From Methanobacteriota archaeon (lineage in GTDB: Archaea; Thermoplasmatota; Poseidoniia; Poseidoniales; Poseidoniaceae): a DNA stretch of 12,984 nt. Positions 12,572-12,984 of this stretch are shown here, piece after piece (positions within the stretch are counted from its first letter, which is position 1; each line of letters begins with the position of its first letter). Both the position numbers and the translations under genes were made by a program. The stretch is from positions 10,165 to 23,148 of the forward strand of contig NZXL01000053.1 in the NCBI GenBank assembly GCA_002697705.1, written 5' to 3'. The notes beneath the pieces are model-generated. The model had not been told where the DNA came from and did not search any database. It saw only the letters and a list, made by a program, of their open reading frames with translations.

Positions 12572-12984
12572 ATGGCGGGAGATGAGCCGATACAAATCAT
12601 GGGAGCAGGACTCTCTGGTTTAGCGGCTGCTACCATACTTGCTAAAGCGGGTAAAGATGTTCATGTTCACGACATCAGGGATGACTCTGGGGCTCGGTTT
12701 GATGGTGATTTCCAAGCATTAGAAAACTGGAGTATGGATGTTGACTTTTTCGACCAATTAGTCGAATGGGGATTTGATATCACGGAGTTTAAAGCAACAG
12801 AGTTCAAAGTTGTAGATTTAATCCATCCAGATGATGAAATTACTCAAGCCAAATCTCCAAAGATATCTTACCGAATAGTTGAGAGAGGTACTTCATCTCA
12901 TGCCATCGACCAGGGTCTAAAGCGACAAGCACTTGAATCAGGCGTGAAAATTCACTATAAATCTAGAGTGAAAGAAGAGGATTG
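12572..12984 (+). CDS. FAD-dependent oxidoreductase, geranylgeranyl-reductase-like, 3' partial
   Basis: These are the first 137 codons of a flavoprotein that runs off the window end without a stop. The start ATG at 12572 gives MAGDEPIQIMGAGLSGLAAA, where GAGLSG (11-16) is the dinucleotide-binding GxGxxG at the expected distance from the N-terminus. It is followed by HVHDIR (28-33), whose Asp at the end of strand 2 is where the FAD ribose-binding acid normally sits. Near the end, a segment resembling the R-x-x-x-D-x-x-L motif of FAD monooxygenase-fold enzymes appears: ERGTSSHAIDQGLKRQALE. The overall plan fits the geranylgeranyl reductase / FAD-monooxygenase-like class, which in archaea includes the enzymes saturating isoprenoid lipid chains, but the substrate cannot be read from the visible part. 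No Shine-Dalgarno is seen, so it may have a leaderless transcript. Its promoter must lie in or near the start of divergent moaE. Confidence 0.8.
   Translation, partial: MAGDEPIQIMGAGLSGLAAATILAKAGKDVHVHDIRDDSGARFDGDFQALENWSMDVDFFDQLVEWGFDITEFKATEFKVVDLIHPDDEITQAKSPKISYRIVERGTSSHAIDQGLKRQALESGVKIHYKSRVKEED

Overview
The window looks like chromosomal DNA from an aerobic, mesophilic planktonic archaeon. The best guess is the marine Euryarchaeota/Thermoplasmatota group II (Poseidoniales) or a relative. Reasons: a 2-phosphoglycerate kinase-type P-loop protein, a bacterio-opsin-activator (HTH_10) regulator, FlaJ/TadC-like membrane platform genes beside pilin-like proteins, and a geranylgeranyl-reductase-like flavoprotein, mixed with bacterial-type CoA-ester and oxygenase enzymes. 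The DNA is moderately AT-rich by eye and genes are packed tightly. Several starts sit behind Shine-Dalgarno sequences that overlap the upstream stop. The taxonomic call is inference; no rRNA or tRNA is present, and I see no insertion sequence, CRISPR array or integrase.

Region 1 (1-3407, + strand) is part of a type IV pilus/archaellum-like surface operon that begins upstream of the window. It holds the 3' part of a T2SSF membrane protein, a second T2SSF protein with a large extracytoplasmic domain, and two small single-anchor pilin-like proteins. Each junction is a start/stop overlap or a near-overlap.

Region 2 (3394-4062, - strand) is a 2-phosphoglycerate kinase-like gene whose 3' end overlaps the last pilin-like gene.

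Region 3 (4180-10627) is the most interesting part. Two + strand genes (aldehyde dehydrogenase, PaaG-like enoyl-CoA isomerase) converge with zero spacing on a - strand run. In transcription order that run is: HTH_10 regulator, BoxB/PaaA-type di-iron oxygenase, unknown 178-aa protein, EamA-type transporter, 3-hydroxyacyl-CoA dehydrogenase. Together they resemble pieces of the aerobic benzoyl-CoA or phenylacetyl-CoA (epoxide) pathways. The reductase, ring-opening hydrolase, thiolase and CoA ligase are not in view. I infer a CoA-ester oxygenation/beta-oxidation module of unknown substrate, with one unrecognised component.

Region 4 (10641-12543, - strand) holds housekeeping genes moaE, moaC and a class II fructose-1,6-bisphosphatase, directly upstream of and co-directional with the region 3 run. 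The window ends (12572-12984, + strand) in the 5' part of a geranylgeranyl-reductase-like FAD oxidoreductase, divergent from moaE.
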